A DNA stretch of 32,307 nucleotides, taken from the NCBI GenBank assembly GCA_902782245.1, contig CACZMI010000019.1, forward strand, positions 1 through 32,307, given 5' to 3'. The notes beneath the pieces are model-generated. The model made no database searches, had not been told where the DNA came from, and worked only from the letters and a program-made list of their open reading frames with translations. The stretch comes from an uncultured Bacteroidales bacterium. GTDB taxonomy: Bacteria > Bacteroidota > Bacteroidia > Bacteroidales > Bacteroidaceae. A program made the translations under genes and the position numbers. Below, one piece after another: positions 7,934 through 15,805 of this stretch (within the stretch, counting starts at the first letter, position 1; every line of letters starts with the position of its first letter).

Positions 7934-8551
7934 ATGGGAAACCTTATTGATATCATCAAGTCCGATGTCCGATACGAGGACTCGCTCAAGGCTTGTATGA
8001 ACTGCGGCATATGCACGGCCATCTGCCCTGCCGCCGAGTTCTACGACTATGACCCCCGCCGCATATGCGACACCGTACAACGCGGTGATGAGGAGCAGGT
8101 AGAGAAGCTGCTACGCTCCGACACCATCTGGTACTGCGGTCAGTGCATGTCGTGCAAGCCCCGTTGCCCCCGTGGCAACATACCCGGAGCGGTAATCAAC
8201 ATACTGCGCAAGGTTTCGCAGGATATGGGCTACTACAAAGAGAGCCACATGGGTCGGCAGCAGGTAGACCTGATGGCCGGCATAGGTGACAACATCCTTA
8301 ACATAGGTTACTGCGTACATCCCGATGTGGTATTCCCCGAGAAACACCCCGAGCAGGGACCTGTATGGGAGTGGTATATCAAGAACATCAAGGCTGTATC
8401 GCCCAAATTCGGAGCCAACTACCACGGTGAGGGAGCCGGTGCGCTGCGCACCATCAACCCTGAGACCATGGAGGAACTCCGCAACATATTCCGCGTAACC
8501 GGAGGAATGGATTTCCATGATTCCATAAAAAACGGCCCGCACAATGAATAA
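7934..8551 (+). CDS. HdrC-like double [4Fe-4S] protein (first copy)
   Basis: This 205-residue protein is related to heterodisulfide reductase subunit C. Two ferredoxin-type motifs are complete: C21, C24, C27, C31 followed by Pro, and C68, C71, C74, C78 followed by Pro. Both can bind [4Fe-4S] clusters and pass electrons between an HdrA-like flavoprotein and an HdrB/D-like catalytic subunit. There is no signal or membrane segment, so it should be cytosolic. The C-terminal 100 residues (after about 100) extend past the usual HdrC core and have no motif I recognise. Its stop lies inside the next gene (8-nt overlap), which suggests coupled translation and a fixed stoichiometry. Confidence 0.85.
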   Translation: MGNLIDIIKSDVRYEDSLKACMNCGICTAICPAAEFYDYDPRRICDTVQRGDEEQVEKLLRSDTIWYCGQCMSCKPRCPRGNIPGAVINILRKVSQDMGYYKESHMGRQQVDLMAGIGDNILNIGYCVHPDVVFPEKHPEQGPVWEWYIKNIKAVSPKFGANYHGEGAGALRTINPETMEELRNIFRVTGGMDFHDSIKNGPHNE

Positions 8552-8879
8552 GTTCGGATTCGCCATAAAGACTCCGCGTTCCGAGAACATGGACAAGGTA
8601 TCGCTGGAGCGTTACCACATGCTGCTGGACCGTGAGCCATCGTTCAAGCGCTGTTTCCAGTGCGGATGCTGCAGTGCCACATGCTCGGCACGCCAGTTTA
8701 CCGAATTCAGCATACGCCGCGTACACACATCGTTCCGTCGCGGAGAGTACGCCGGTCTGGACGAGGAATTAAGGAAGTGCATGCTTTGCGGCAAATGCAC
8801 CCTGGTTTGCCCACGCGGGGTAAACCTAAGGTCACTCATTATCAATATGCGTCAGATCCTTGACGAGACTAAACAGTAA
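8544..8879 (+). CDS. HdrC-like double [4Fe-4S] protein (second, short copy)
   Basis: This 111-residue protein has two complete CxxCxxCxxxC sets (C37, C40, C43, C47 and C79, C82, C85, C89), spaced as in HdrC. The first set is followed by Ser rather than Pro; the second by Pro. It lacks the C-terminal extension of the preceding gene, so the two are distinct paralogues rather than a recent duplication. It overlaps the previous gene by 8 nt, and the next gene starts 6 nt after its stop. Two HdrC-type proteins also occur in sulfur-oxidising Hdr-like (sHdr) systems, though those lack a membrane HdrDE-type subunit. It probably relays electrons to the membrane protein that follows. Confidence 0.85.
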   Translation: MNKFGFAIKTPRSENMDKVSLERYHMLLDREPSFKRCFQCGCCSATCSARQFTEFSIRRVHTSFRRGEYAGLDEELRKCMLCGKCTLVCPRGVNLRSLIINMRQILDETKQ

Positions 8880-8885
8880 GCCGCC

Positions 8886-10841
8886 ATGAAGATACATGCA
8901 TATCCGTATAATGACTTTGTGATACCGTTCCTTATCGGTACGGTACTGCTGTTTGCCATCATCATCTACAAGTACATACGCTGGATCCGCAAGTTCAGCC
9001 CGGAGCAGCGTAAGGTGATACGCAGCAACTGGTACTCCTGGAAGATATTCCCAGCTATCTGGGAGATGTTCCGTGAAGGCCTTCTGCACGCCCGCATCCT
9101 TAAGAAAAACCTGCTGCTTGGTATCATGCACCAGGCATTTGCCTTAGGCTGGTTCCTACTGATTGTGGTGGGTGCCGTAGAGAGCCGTGACGCCTTCTAC
9201 ACCATGCAGCACGAGCAGTCAATAGAGGCTGTACATGAACTGCAGCAGCAGAACGGCTGGCACATCTATAACACAGGTGAGGACAAGAACCCCGAGTACC
9301 TGAACCAGCGCCGCTACCGTGTTGAAACCGAGGACGGCATAGCCCGAATCCATTATCACCGCCCGTTCTACGTAGGCATTTTCTACCGCTACTTTGTACA
9401 CAAGGCACCGGCATCATTCCGTCAGCACAAGGCCTACTCCGACCTGATGGATGCACTGCTGCTGTACGTATTCCTGGGTCTGACGATGGCCTTCGTCAAG
9501 ATATTCTGGTCCAAGGTTCTGGGAATGCGCCGCACCACCAAGCATACCATCATAGACCGGTTCTCCAAGTTCTCGCTGTGGATGATATTCCCCATGCGTT
9601 TGCTTGCCGAGTCCATCACGGCATGTCTGTACGGCAACGGAGGATTCTTTACCCAGGCTGTGGGCAACCTGTTCGACCCCATGATTGTCCGCGGCATGGA
9701 GACATCGGTCTGGATGCTCTACTCGCTCATGCTGGGCGTGTTCTTTGTGACCATGCCGTTCACCCGCTACATGCATATCTTTACCGAGTTGCTCCTTATA
9801 TACTTCCGCAAGATAGGCGTCCGTGAGGAGACCGCCAAGACCGGCTACACACTGTTTGAACTCAACGCCTGCTCACGTTGCGGCGTGTGCATATCGGGCT
9901 GTCCCATAGACAAGGTACTTGAGAACCATGAGATCCAGTCTGTATATCTTATCCGCAGCCTGCGCAATCAGGAGCGCGGCAGCCGTCTCAGGATGATTGC
10001 CGACAACTGTCTTATGTGTGACCGATGCACGGTTGATTGCCCGGTAGGCATAGACCTGAGCGCCCTGCGCCGCCAGACACGCGCCAAGGGAGCAATCGAT
10101 ACCACCGGCAATTACGTATATCTGGACAAGAAACAGACTCCGTTCAACGCCATAGGCCGTGTAGCTTACTTTGGAGGATGTATGTCACATCTTACTCCCG
10201 GTATAACCGAGTCCATGGAGCGCATATTCACCGCTGCCGACCAGAAATACTGGTACATGGACAAGCTGGCCACCATCTGCTGCGGCAGGCCCTTGCAGCA
10301 GCAGGGATTCACCGCCCAGGCTGCCGAATTGCGCCGCAAGAACACAGACCTGATAGAGAAATCGGGGGCCACCATGCTGGTAACATCCTGCCCCATCTGC
10401 TATCAGTCATTCAAGAAGGAGTACAATCTGAACATACCGGTGGTTCACCACACCGAGTACATAGACATGCTGATTAAGCAGGGACGCCTCAAGGTACGTC
10501 ACGATGACCGCAAAGTATCATATCATGACCCGTGTGAGCTGGGCCGCGGCTGCGGAATCTATGATGAGCCGCGCAATGTGCTCAGCGCCGTGACCAACCT
10601 GCAGAAAACCCGCTATCAGCGTGAAAAGAGCGTATGCTGCGGATTCAATCTGGGTGATACTAAACTCAGCATTGAGCAGCAGACCAAAATAAGGAACGCA
10701 TCACTTGAGAATCTTACCAGCAAGCCGGTCGATGCCATAGCAACCGCCTGCCCCATGTGTAAGAAAGCGTTCCAGCATGCCACTAACGACTATCCGGTAA
10801 GGGATATAGCCGAGATCGTGGCAGAGAACCTTATAAACTGA
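8886..10841 (+). CDS. membrane HdrE/HdrD-like fusion: cytochrome-b-type domain + two [4Fe-4S] + two CCG modules
   Basis: This 651-residue protein joins a membrane domain to an HdrD-like soluble part. Hydrophobic helices lie near 11-31, 76-98, 187-208, 228-248 and 274-305. H82 in helix 2 and H297 in PFTRYMH (a motif shared with NarI/HdrE/DsrM proteins) are candidate heme-b ligands. A loop of about 85 residues separates helices 2 and 3. The soluble part has two ferredoxin motifs (C329, C332, C335, C339; C375, C378, C381, C385) and two complete CCG modules (C432, C465-C466, C502, C505; C550, C584-C585, C622, C625). CCG modules in HdrB/HdrD bind the non-cubane clusters that cleave disulfides. It would link the menaquinone pool to a cytosolic thiol/disulfide-type reaction. 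The architecture is clear; the substrate is unknown. Confidence 0.85.
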   Translation: MKIHAYPYNDFVIPFLIGTVLLFAIIIYKYIRWIRKFSPEQRKVIRSNWYSWKIFPAIWEMFREGLLHARILKKNLLLGIMHQAFALGWFLLIVVGAVESRDAFYTMQHEQSIEAVHELQQQNGWHIYNTGEDKNPEYLNQRRYRVETEDGIARIHYHRPFYVGIFYRYFVHKAPASFRQHKAYSDLMDALLLYVFLGLTMAFVKIFWSKVLGMRRTTKHTIIDRFSKFSLWMIFPMRLLAESITACLYGNGGFFTQAVGNLFDPMIVRGMETSVWMLYSLMLGVFFVTMPFTRYMHIFTELLLIYFRKIGVREETAKTGYTLFELNACSRCGVCISGCPIDKVLENHEIQSVYLIRSLRNQERGSRLRMIADNCLMCDRCTVDCPVGIDLSALRRQTRAKGAIDTTGNYVYLDKKQTPFNAIGRVAYFGGCMSHLTPGITESMERIFTAADQKYWYMDKLATICCGRPLQQQGFTAQAAELRRKNTDLIEKSGATMLVTSCPICYQSFKKEYNLNIPVVHHTEYIDMLIKQGRLKVRHDDRKVSYHDPCELGRGCGIYDEPRNVLSAVTNLQKTRYQREKSVCCGFNLGDTKLSIEQQTKIRNASLENLTSKPVDAIATACPMCKKAFQHATNDYPVRDIAEIVAENLIN

Positions 10842-10848
10842 CAAGATT

Positions 10849-11901
10849 ATGAACCGTTTTTGGAACGAATATCAGAAAGCCATAGCTGATGACCACTACT
10901 TCTATGAGCGCAGCTGCATCCGTCAGACCTTTTTCCCGGGCTCTGAGACCGCATTCCTGCGTATGCTCCGTGAAGAGCTGAACAAGGATATCTTTGATGA
11001 TTTCCGTCAGCACACCTGCACCGGCATAGGATACCATACCGATGTGGTACCACTGGAGACCACGATGACAGTGGTGGCCCGTCTCTTCTCACTCATGACA
11101 GAGCACGGCTATGAGAACTACGTACCGTCATGCGTAACATCATTCGGTGTATTCACCGAGATGTGCCATATGTGGCAGGAGCATCCCGAGCTCTTGGAGA
11201 AGACCCGTGAGAACCTCTACAAGGCCTGCAAGCGTGAGTTCAACATACCCAAGAACATAGCCCACCCGTCGGACGTGATCTATCATTTCCGCAATGAGTT
11301 GGCCCAGAAGATGAAATACCGTCTGGTAAACCGCTTTACCGGCCGTCCCCTTAAGGTTGTGGAGCACATAGGCTGCCACTACGCCAAGATATTCCCCGAT
11401 AAGGGTGTGGGTAAGGCTGAATTCCCCTACGTTCTTGCCGGTATGATCGAGGCCTGGGGCGGAGAGGTTGTTGATTATCCCGAGCGCCGTCACTGCTGCG
11501 GATTCGGATTCCGCCAGTACCTGGTTCAGGAGAACCGCGGCTACTCAGTATCCAACACCAAGAAGAAGCTTGAGTCCATGGAGCCGTATGAGCCCGATTT
11601 CATTGTCTCCAACTGTCCCGGATGCTCCATGTTCCTGGACCGCTGGCAGTACACCATAGCCGAGATGGAGCACAAGACCTATGACCGTGAAGGCTACGGC
11701 ATACCCGTACTCACATATGAGGAGATGGCCGGCCTGCTGCTGGGTTATGACCCGTGGGAACTGGGCCTGCAGATACATCAGGTACAGGCCGAGCGCCTAC
11801 TTGACAAGATAGGCATACCGTATGACCCCAAGGCCAAGTACAGAGCAGCCGACGGCAAGATACTGCGTGCCCCGGAGAAACCCGAGAACCTTTTAGTCTA
11901 A
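10849..11901 (+). CDS. HdrB-like subunit with one intact and one eroded CCG module
   Basis: This 350-residue CCG-domain protein is like heterodisulfide reductase subunit B. The second module is complete: C176 (HIGCHY), C216-C217 (HCCGFG), C256 and C259 (NCPGC). In the first module the expected cysteines are mostly replaced: FFPGS (S32) for the leading Cys, C57-T58 in place of CC, and C95 followed by S98 in place of CxxC. It can therefore hold one non-cubane cluster, where classical HdrB holds two. The C-terminal tail of about 75 residues, after the last CCG cysteine, is longer than usual. It starts 7 nt after the membrane subunit, and the HdrA-like gene follows within 9 nt. It probably forms a second catalytic or electron-entry site of the complex. 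Confidence 0.82.
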   Translation: MNRFWNEYQKAIADDHYFYERSCIRQTFFPGSETAFLRMLREELNKDIFDDFRQHTCTGIGYHTDVVPLETTMTVVARLFSLMTEHGYENYVPSCVTSFGVFTEMCHMWQEHPELLEKTRENLYKACKREFNIPKNIAHPSDVIYHFRNELAQKMKYRLVNRFTGRPLKVVEHIGCHYAKIFPDKGVGKAEFPYVLAGMIEAWGGEVVDYPERRHCCGFGFRQYLVQENRGYSVSNTKKKLESMEPYEPDFIVSNCPGCSMFLDRWQYTIAEMEHKTYDREGYGIPVLTYEEMAGLLLGYDPWELGLQIHQVQAERLLDKIGIPYDPKAKYRAADGKILRAPEKPENLLV

Positions 11902-11909
11902 GTTTGATT

Positions 11910-12926
11910 ATGAAAAAAGTCGCTATAATAGGAGCCGGCCCCGCCGGTATAGAGGCCGCATCAGTACTGGCCAAAAACGGTATTGAGGTAACCCTTTTTG
12001 AAAAGTCCGAGACTCCGCTCAAGAACATCCAGGACAAGGCATTCCTGTTCCCCAACTTCCAGGCAGCACAGGAGATAGCCGATGATCTGAGCGGCAAACT
12101 CCTGGCCGACGGCATCACTACCGTGTTCGGCGTAGAGATAATAGACCTCAAATGGCAGGGAACCGAGTGGAAACTCATTGACAGCAAGGAGCAGACATAC
12201 GTGACCGATGCCGTACTCATTGCCACCGGTTATCAGGTATTCGATGCCCACCGCAAAGAGGAACTTGGTTACGGCATATACAAGGGCGTAATCACATCGC
12301 TCGATATGGAGCAGATGATCAAACACGGCAAGATACTCAACGCCAACGGCGATGAGCCCAAGCGTATAACATTCCTGCAGTGCGTAGGCTCCCGTGACGA
12401 GAAGAGCGGCAACCACTACTGCTCCAAGATATGCTGCGTAACTGCCGTAAAACAGGCCATCGAGGTCCGCAAGCAGCTGCCCAAATGTGAGGCATCGGTA
12501 TTCTACATGGACCTACGTATGTGGGGGCAGGGATTCGAGGAGATGTACCGCACCGCCCAGGAAAAGTACGGCGTAAGTTTTGTACGCGGCCGAATATCGG
12601 AGGCTGCCGCCACGTTCGATGGCCGTGTCCAGCTTAAGAGTGAGGACACCCTGATGGGCCTGCCCCTTAAGATGACCACTGACCTTCTGGTTCTCATGGT
12701 AGGCATGGAGGCATCATGCGGCACCAAGGCCCTGGGTAAGTCATGCGGCATAAGCGGTGATTACGGATTCATCAAGTCCGTCAACCCCCACCTCTATGAC
12801 AACGAGACCGGCAAGCCCGGCCTGTTTGTAGCAGGTACCTGCAAGCGCCCCATGAGCATATCGGACTCCATTAACGATGCCCGATCGGCGGCGCTTGCCA
12901 TTAAAGATTATCTGGAAACGATATGA
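11910..12926 (+). CDS. short HdrA-like FAD protein
   Basis: I chose the ATG at 11910 (MKKVAIIGAG); a TTG two codons upstream is the alternative. The 338-residue product has an N-terminal dinucleotide fold (GAGPAG, 8-13; FAD acidic residue near E31) and an ATG-type second loop (LIATGYQ). It also has the HdrA signature: C158 in LQCVGSRD, then C171, C175, C176 (YCSKICC), which binds a [4Fe-4S] cluster. The C-terminal AGTCKRPMSISDSINDA matches the flavin-binding end of HdrA. It lacks the N-terminal thioredoxin-reductase-like extension and the C-terminal ferredoxin domain of methanogen HdrA (about 650 residues). It is the last gene of the operon, followed directly by a strong terminator. Confidence 0.85.
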   Translation: MKKVAIIGAGPAGIEAASVLAKNGIEVTLFEKSETPLKNIQDKAFLFPNFQAAQEIADDLSGKLLADGITTVFGVEIIDLKWQGTEWKLIDSKEQTYVTDAVLIATGYQVFDAHRKEELGYGIYKGVITSLDMEQMIKHGKILNANGDEPKRITFLQCVGSRDEKSGNHYCSKICCVTAVKQAIEVRKQLPKCEASVFYMDLRMWGQGFEEMYRTAQEKYGVSFVRGRISEAAATFDGRVQLKSEDTLMGLPLKMTTDLLVLMVGMEASCGTKALGKSCGISGDYGFIKSVNPHLYDNETGKPGLFVAGTCKRPMSISDSINDARSAALAIKDYLETI

Positions 12927-12930
12927 TAAA

Positions 12931-12972
12931 AAAAAGAAATCGGTCGGAAACAAATCCGACCGATTTCTTTTT
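12931..12972. terminator. bidirectional terminator, 18-bp perfect stem
   Basis: The arms 12931-12948 and 12955-12972 pair perfectly, with a 6-nt AACAAA loop; A and T runs at the ends let it work on both strands. It separates the Hdr-like operon (+) from the convergent secreted-protein genes (-). Confidence 0.9.
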
Positions 12973-12985
12973 ATAGTGTTTCTTA

Positions 12986-13480
12986 TTACTTAAGAACTTT
13001 GAAGGTTATTCCTTGTGAATTGACGATATAGGTGCCTGCAGGCAATTCCTCAATGCTGAATGAAGCAGTGCCGTTCCTGTCGGCCTTGCCGGTGTTCAGC
13101 AGGCGTCCGTCGGCCGAATATACATTCACCGGCAAATCCTGAGCAAGACCGGTTACGGTTATAGTATAACTGTCTATCAGGAACCGGATATCGCTTTGTT
13201 CAACCTCCTGAACCTCTGTGGGAGGATTACCCGGATTCTCGCTTGTGGTAAAGGTAAACTTGGCCAGGTTTCTGATCGGATAGCTCACCACGTAATCCTT
13301 TCCGTCGACAATAGCGCTGAACACCACATCGTTTTCGGTAAAGGTTATTACCGGCTTGTACTTGAAAGCCAATTCGGCTACGGTACCGTCTTTAAGGTGG
13401 GCCACCATTACGTTTTGGGAACGCATGACTGCCGGAGCAGACAGTAGCAAAGTCACCAGAACAGCAAGAAACCTCCTCAT
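12986..13480 (-). CDS. small secreted protein with type IX-like C-terminal sorting domain
   Basis: This 164-residue protein has an N-terminal signal peptide (MRRFLAVLVTLLLSAPAVMRSQ). The C-terminal 65 residues resemble a Por/type IX secretion sorting domain: VNVYSADGRLLNTG, FSIEELPAGTYIV, and a final FKVLK. The middle (GTVAELAFKYKPVITFTEND) is beta-rich, and I recognise no enzyme motif. It lies 10 nt downstream of the CE15 esterase gene on the same strand, so it is probably cotranscribed. Type A domains of this kind normally send cargo across the outer membrane, but this mature protein is little more than the domain itself. It may be a small surface or scaffold protein; its function is unknown. 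Confidence 0.7.
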   Translation of the reverse strand: MRRFLAVLVTLLLSAPAVMRSQNVMVAHLKDGTVAELAFKYKPVITFTENDVVFSAIVDGKDYVVSYPIRNLAKFTFTTSENPGNPPTEVQEVEQSDIRFLIDSYTITVTGLAQDLPVNVYSADGRLLNTGKADRNGTASFSIEELPAGTYIVNSQGITFKVLK

Positions 13481-13490
13481 AAGTAATTAA

Positions 13491-14717
13491 TTATTTAAAA
13501 TCAACCTGAGCCCAGGGGATCCACTTCTGAACCTCTTTGTCAGCCAAGGTCTCGTCAACAAACTGGATGATGGTGTTGGCATCCTCCTTGCCAAGCAGGA
13601 ATTTGTCAATGAAGGCCTCAACCTCGGGATACTGGCTCTTGGGGAGCTGGCAGTGACCATGCTTGCCCTGAACTGAGAATCCCATACGGTCCTCAATGCC
13701 GAACTTCTTCCAAACCTCACGGGCAGCTACGCATGATACGTAACCTGCCTCATCAGCCAGCCACTCATAGTCTGTGTTACCCAGAACCAGCAGGGCACGC
13801 GGGCAAACCAGAGCGCAGAGCTCATGATGGTCATACGGAAGCTTTGATACGTTGGCATCCTTCCAATCCCACATTGACTCCTTGAACCAGTGGGGATCAG
13901 TGTTGCCCAAAGTCTCTACATGACCCAGAGTCTCGGATACACGCCATGCAGCAGCACCGCCGCCACCGGGCTCCTGAGCGATTGTCAGAGCAATACGCTC
14001 ATCGAATGCGCCTGACCAGAGAGCCATCTTACCTGCATATGAGCAACCGGTTACGCCGATGTGCTTCATATCAATCTTGCTGGCGGCACCTACAATCTCC
14101 AGACCGTCAATGATGCGGCTTACGCCCCAGGGCCACATTGCGTATGCACCGTTCTCAACAAGCTCGGGATAGATCTTGTTGATAGGCTCGCTGCCACGCT
14201 TCTGCTGGTGAGCCATTACCTGACCCATGTTGAAGTTCATTGTGGCTATGTTGCGGTCCGAGAAGAAATTACGCGGCAGGCTGATACCTGACATACCTAT
14301 CATGAGGGGGAACGGACCGTCACCCTCGGGATATGTGATCTTAGATGTAATGGTCAGAGTCTCGCCGTTGCGGTGAACAATAACGGTAAGGGTATTATCC
14401 TCAAGCTTAGCCTCGATATCCTTCTTGTCAACCATAGGCTTCTCACCTACCTCATAGTGATAGAGCTCGCGGATAATCTCGGCACGACGCTTCTCCCAGT
14501 CCTTGAATTTCTTGACCTGCTTCTTGCTGTTTGAGAACTCAAACGGATTGGTAAGTGTCTCTGATACAGTAGCCTCTTCAACTGACGGGAATGCGGGTGC
14601 GGGATATTTGGAACCAGCCCACTCCTGATCATACACCAAAGGAATTGATTTCTGTGCCATTGCCGGAACTACTGCCAGAACGGCTGCGGCAACCAAAATT
14701 GACTTAATTCTCTTCAT
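13491..14717 (-). CDS. secreted CE15-family glucuronoyl esterase
   Basis: This 408-residue alpha/beta hydrolase has a signal peptide ending near AMAQ (about 21). CE15 hallmarks are WGVSRIIDGLE (197-207), the nucleophile elbow GCSYAGK (S226; the family usually has GCSRxGK), QEPGGGG (E249) followed by AAAWR, DPHWF (274-278), and the C-terminal GKHGHCQLP carrying the catalytic His (H353 or H355). CE15 enzymes cleave esters between lignin alcohols and 4-O-methylglucuronate on xylan, freeing hemicellulose from lignin. Arg-to-Tyr at the position after the nucleophile differs from the fungal consensus; bacterial members vary. The gene has its own -7 box and is followed by the small sorting-domain-like protein. 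Export to the periplasm or surface is likely. Confidence 0.85.
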   Translation of the reverse strand: MKRIKSILVAAAVLAVVPAMAQKSIPLVYDQEWAGSKYPAPAFPSVEEATVSETLTNPFEFSNSKKQVKKFKDWEKRRAEIIRELYHYEVGEKPMVDKKDIEAKLEDNTLTVIVHRNGETLTITSKITYPEGDGPFPLMIGMSGISLPRNFFSDRNIATMNFNMGQVMAHQQKRGSEPINKIYPELVENGAYAMWPWGVSRIIDGLEIVGAASKIDMKHIGVTGCSYAGKMALWSGAFDERIALTIAQEPGGGGAAAWRVSETLGHVETLGNTDPHWFKESMWDWKDANVSKLPYDHHELCALVCPRALLVLGNTDYEWLADEAGYVSCVAAREVWKKFGIEDRMGFSVQGKHGHCQLPKSQYPEVEAFIDKFLLGKEDANTIIQFVDETLADKEVQKWIPWAQVDFK

Positions 14718-14762
14718 ATTAAAAGTATTTAGGTTAAATAATCGCTAATTGGAAAAAGTTTC

Positions 14763-14770
14763 CAAATATA
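14763..14770 (-). promoter_or_regulatory. Bacteroidetes-type -7 box for the CE15 esterase gene
   Basis: The - strand reads TATATTTG, a full TAnnTTTG match, 45 nt upstream of the esterase ATG. A short inverted repeat (TTGGAAA/TTTCCAA, 14749-14765) overlaps it on the start-site side and could be an operator. There is no clear -33 box. Confidence 0.45.
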
Positions 14771-14789
14771 GTCATTTTTTATTCTTATT

Positions 14790-15797
14790 TCAGAAACCCA
14801 GGCGGATTTTAACCGGGAGATGGTCCGAATAACCTCCCTGATAGCGCCGCCCGTTATATGTGCGCAGCGGCTTTACCCCGCCGTAGTTGTCATCATCCGT
14901 CAGAAGGAAATCAGGATTCATATACTCCACTCCCAGCAATTCAGTACATCCCAACCCGTTTGTAAATGATCCTGACAGAATGAACTGGTCATACTTATCC
15001 CACTCTCCTTCATACTTGTAACTGCCATCTTCAAGGTAATCCGTAACGGTAACCAACTCGCTGTCCCGTGCATCGGCTCCGGTCCTGAACGGTCGGGCAC
15101 GGAGGGTTTCACGCACCGCATGGTCATCGGGCCCCTCATTGAGATCACCCATTATAATTATATAAGGTTTGCGGCGGACGTTAAAAACGCTGTCGGCCGA
15201 TGCCCGCAACCTGCGTGCCGCACTCATGCGCAGCGGCTCGGTCTGCTCCTCTCCGTTAAGGCGGCTGGGCCAGTGGCACACATACACATCTATGGTATCA
15301 TGGTTCTCCAACACACCCGTAACATGCAGGATATCACGGGTTGCACCCCCTCCGTAGCGTCTAAGGTCCACTCTGAGTGACTCCTGCCCTATAAGCCTGA
15401 AATAACTGCGACGATACAGGAGCGCCACGTCTATGCCGCGGCGGTCGGGCGAATCGGTTATCACAAAACGGTATCCGGCCTCACGCAGTGCGGCGCGTGC
15501 CGTAAGGTCATTCAGCACTGTTTTGTTCTCAATCTCCGCCAGTCCCACCAATGCAGGAGCCTGGTCTTCATCGGCCGCTACTATCACCTTGGATACCGCA
15601 TCCAGTTTATCCCAATAGCGGGAACGGTTCCAGTGATAATCCCCCTGGGGCGTATATGCGTCATCATCCTTGAGGGGGTCATCCTCAGGGTCAAACAGAT
15701 TCTCCGTATTAAGAAACATTACCGTCATGCTCTGCTGTGAGCACAACTCAAAAGGAATTAGGATGCAAACAATCAGGAAAAGGAAAAAACGTTTCAT
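14790..15797 (-). CDS. secreted endonuclease/exonuclease/phosphatase-family protein
   Basis: This 335-residue protein has an N-terminal signal peptide (MKRFFLFLIVCILIPFELCSQ). The EEP fold motifs follow in order: FLNTENLFD (metal-binding N30 region), LAEIEN (metal-binding Glu), VCHWPSR, GDLNEGPDD, and the terminal SDHLPV catalytic His. EEP members cleave phosphodiesters in DNA, RNA, lipids or inositol phosphates; the sequence does not say which. Export makes an extracellular nuclease or phosphatase likely. It lies 8 nt downstream of the beta-helix lipoprotein, so the two probably form an operon. Confidence 0.85.
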   Translation of the reverse strand: MKRFFLFLIVCILIPFELCSQQSMTVMFLNTENLFDPEDDPLKDDDAYTPQGDYHWNRSRYWDKLDAVSKVIVAADEDQAPALVGLAEIENKTVLNDLTARAALREAGYRFVITDSPDRRGIDVALLYRRSYFRLIGQESLRVDLRRYGGGATRDILHVTGVLENHDTIDVYVCHWPSRLNGEEQTEPLRMSAARRLRASADSVFNVRRKPYIIIMGDLNEGPDDHAVRETLRARPFRTGADARDSELVTVTDYLEDGSYKYEGEWDKYDQFILSGSFTNGLGCTELLGVEYMNPDFLLTDDDNYGGVKPLRTYNGRRYQGGYSDHLPVKIRLGF

Positions 15798-15805
15798 TTA
15801 TGGTT

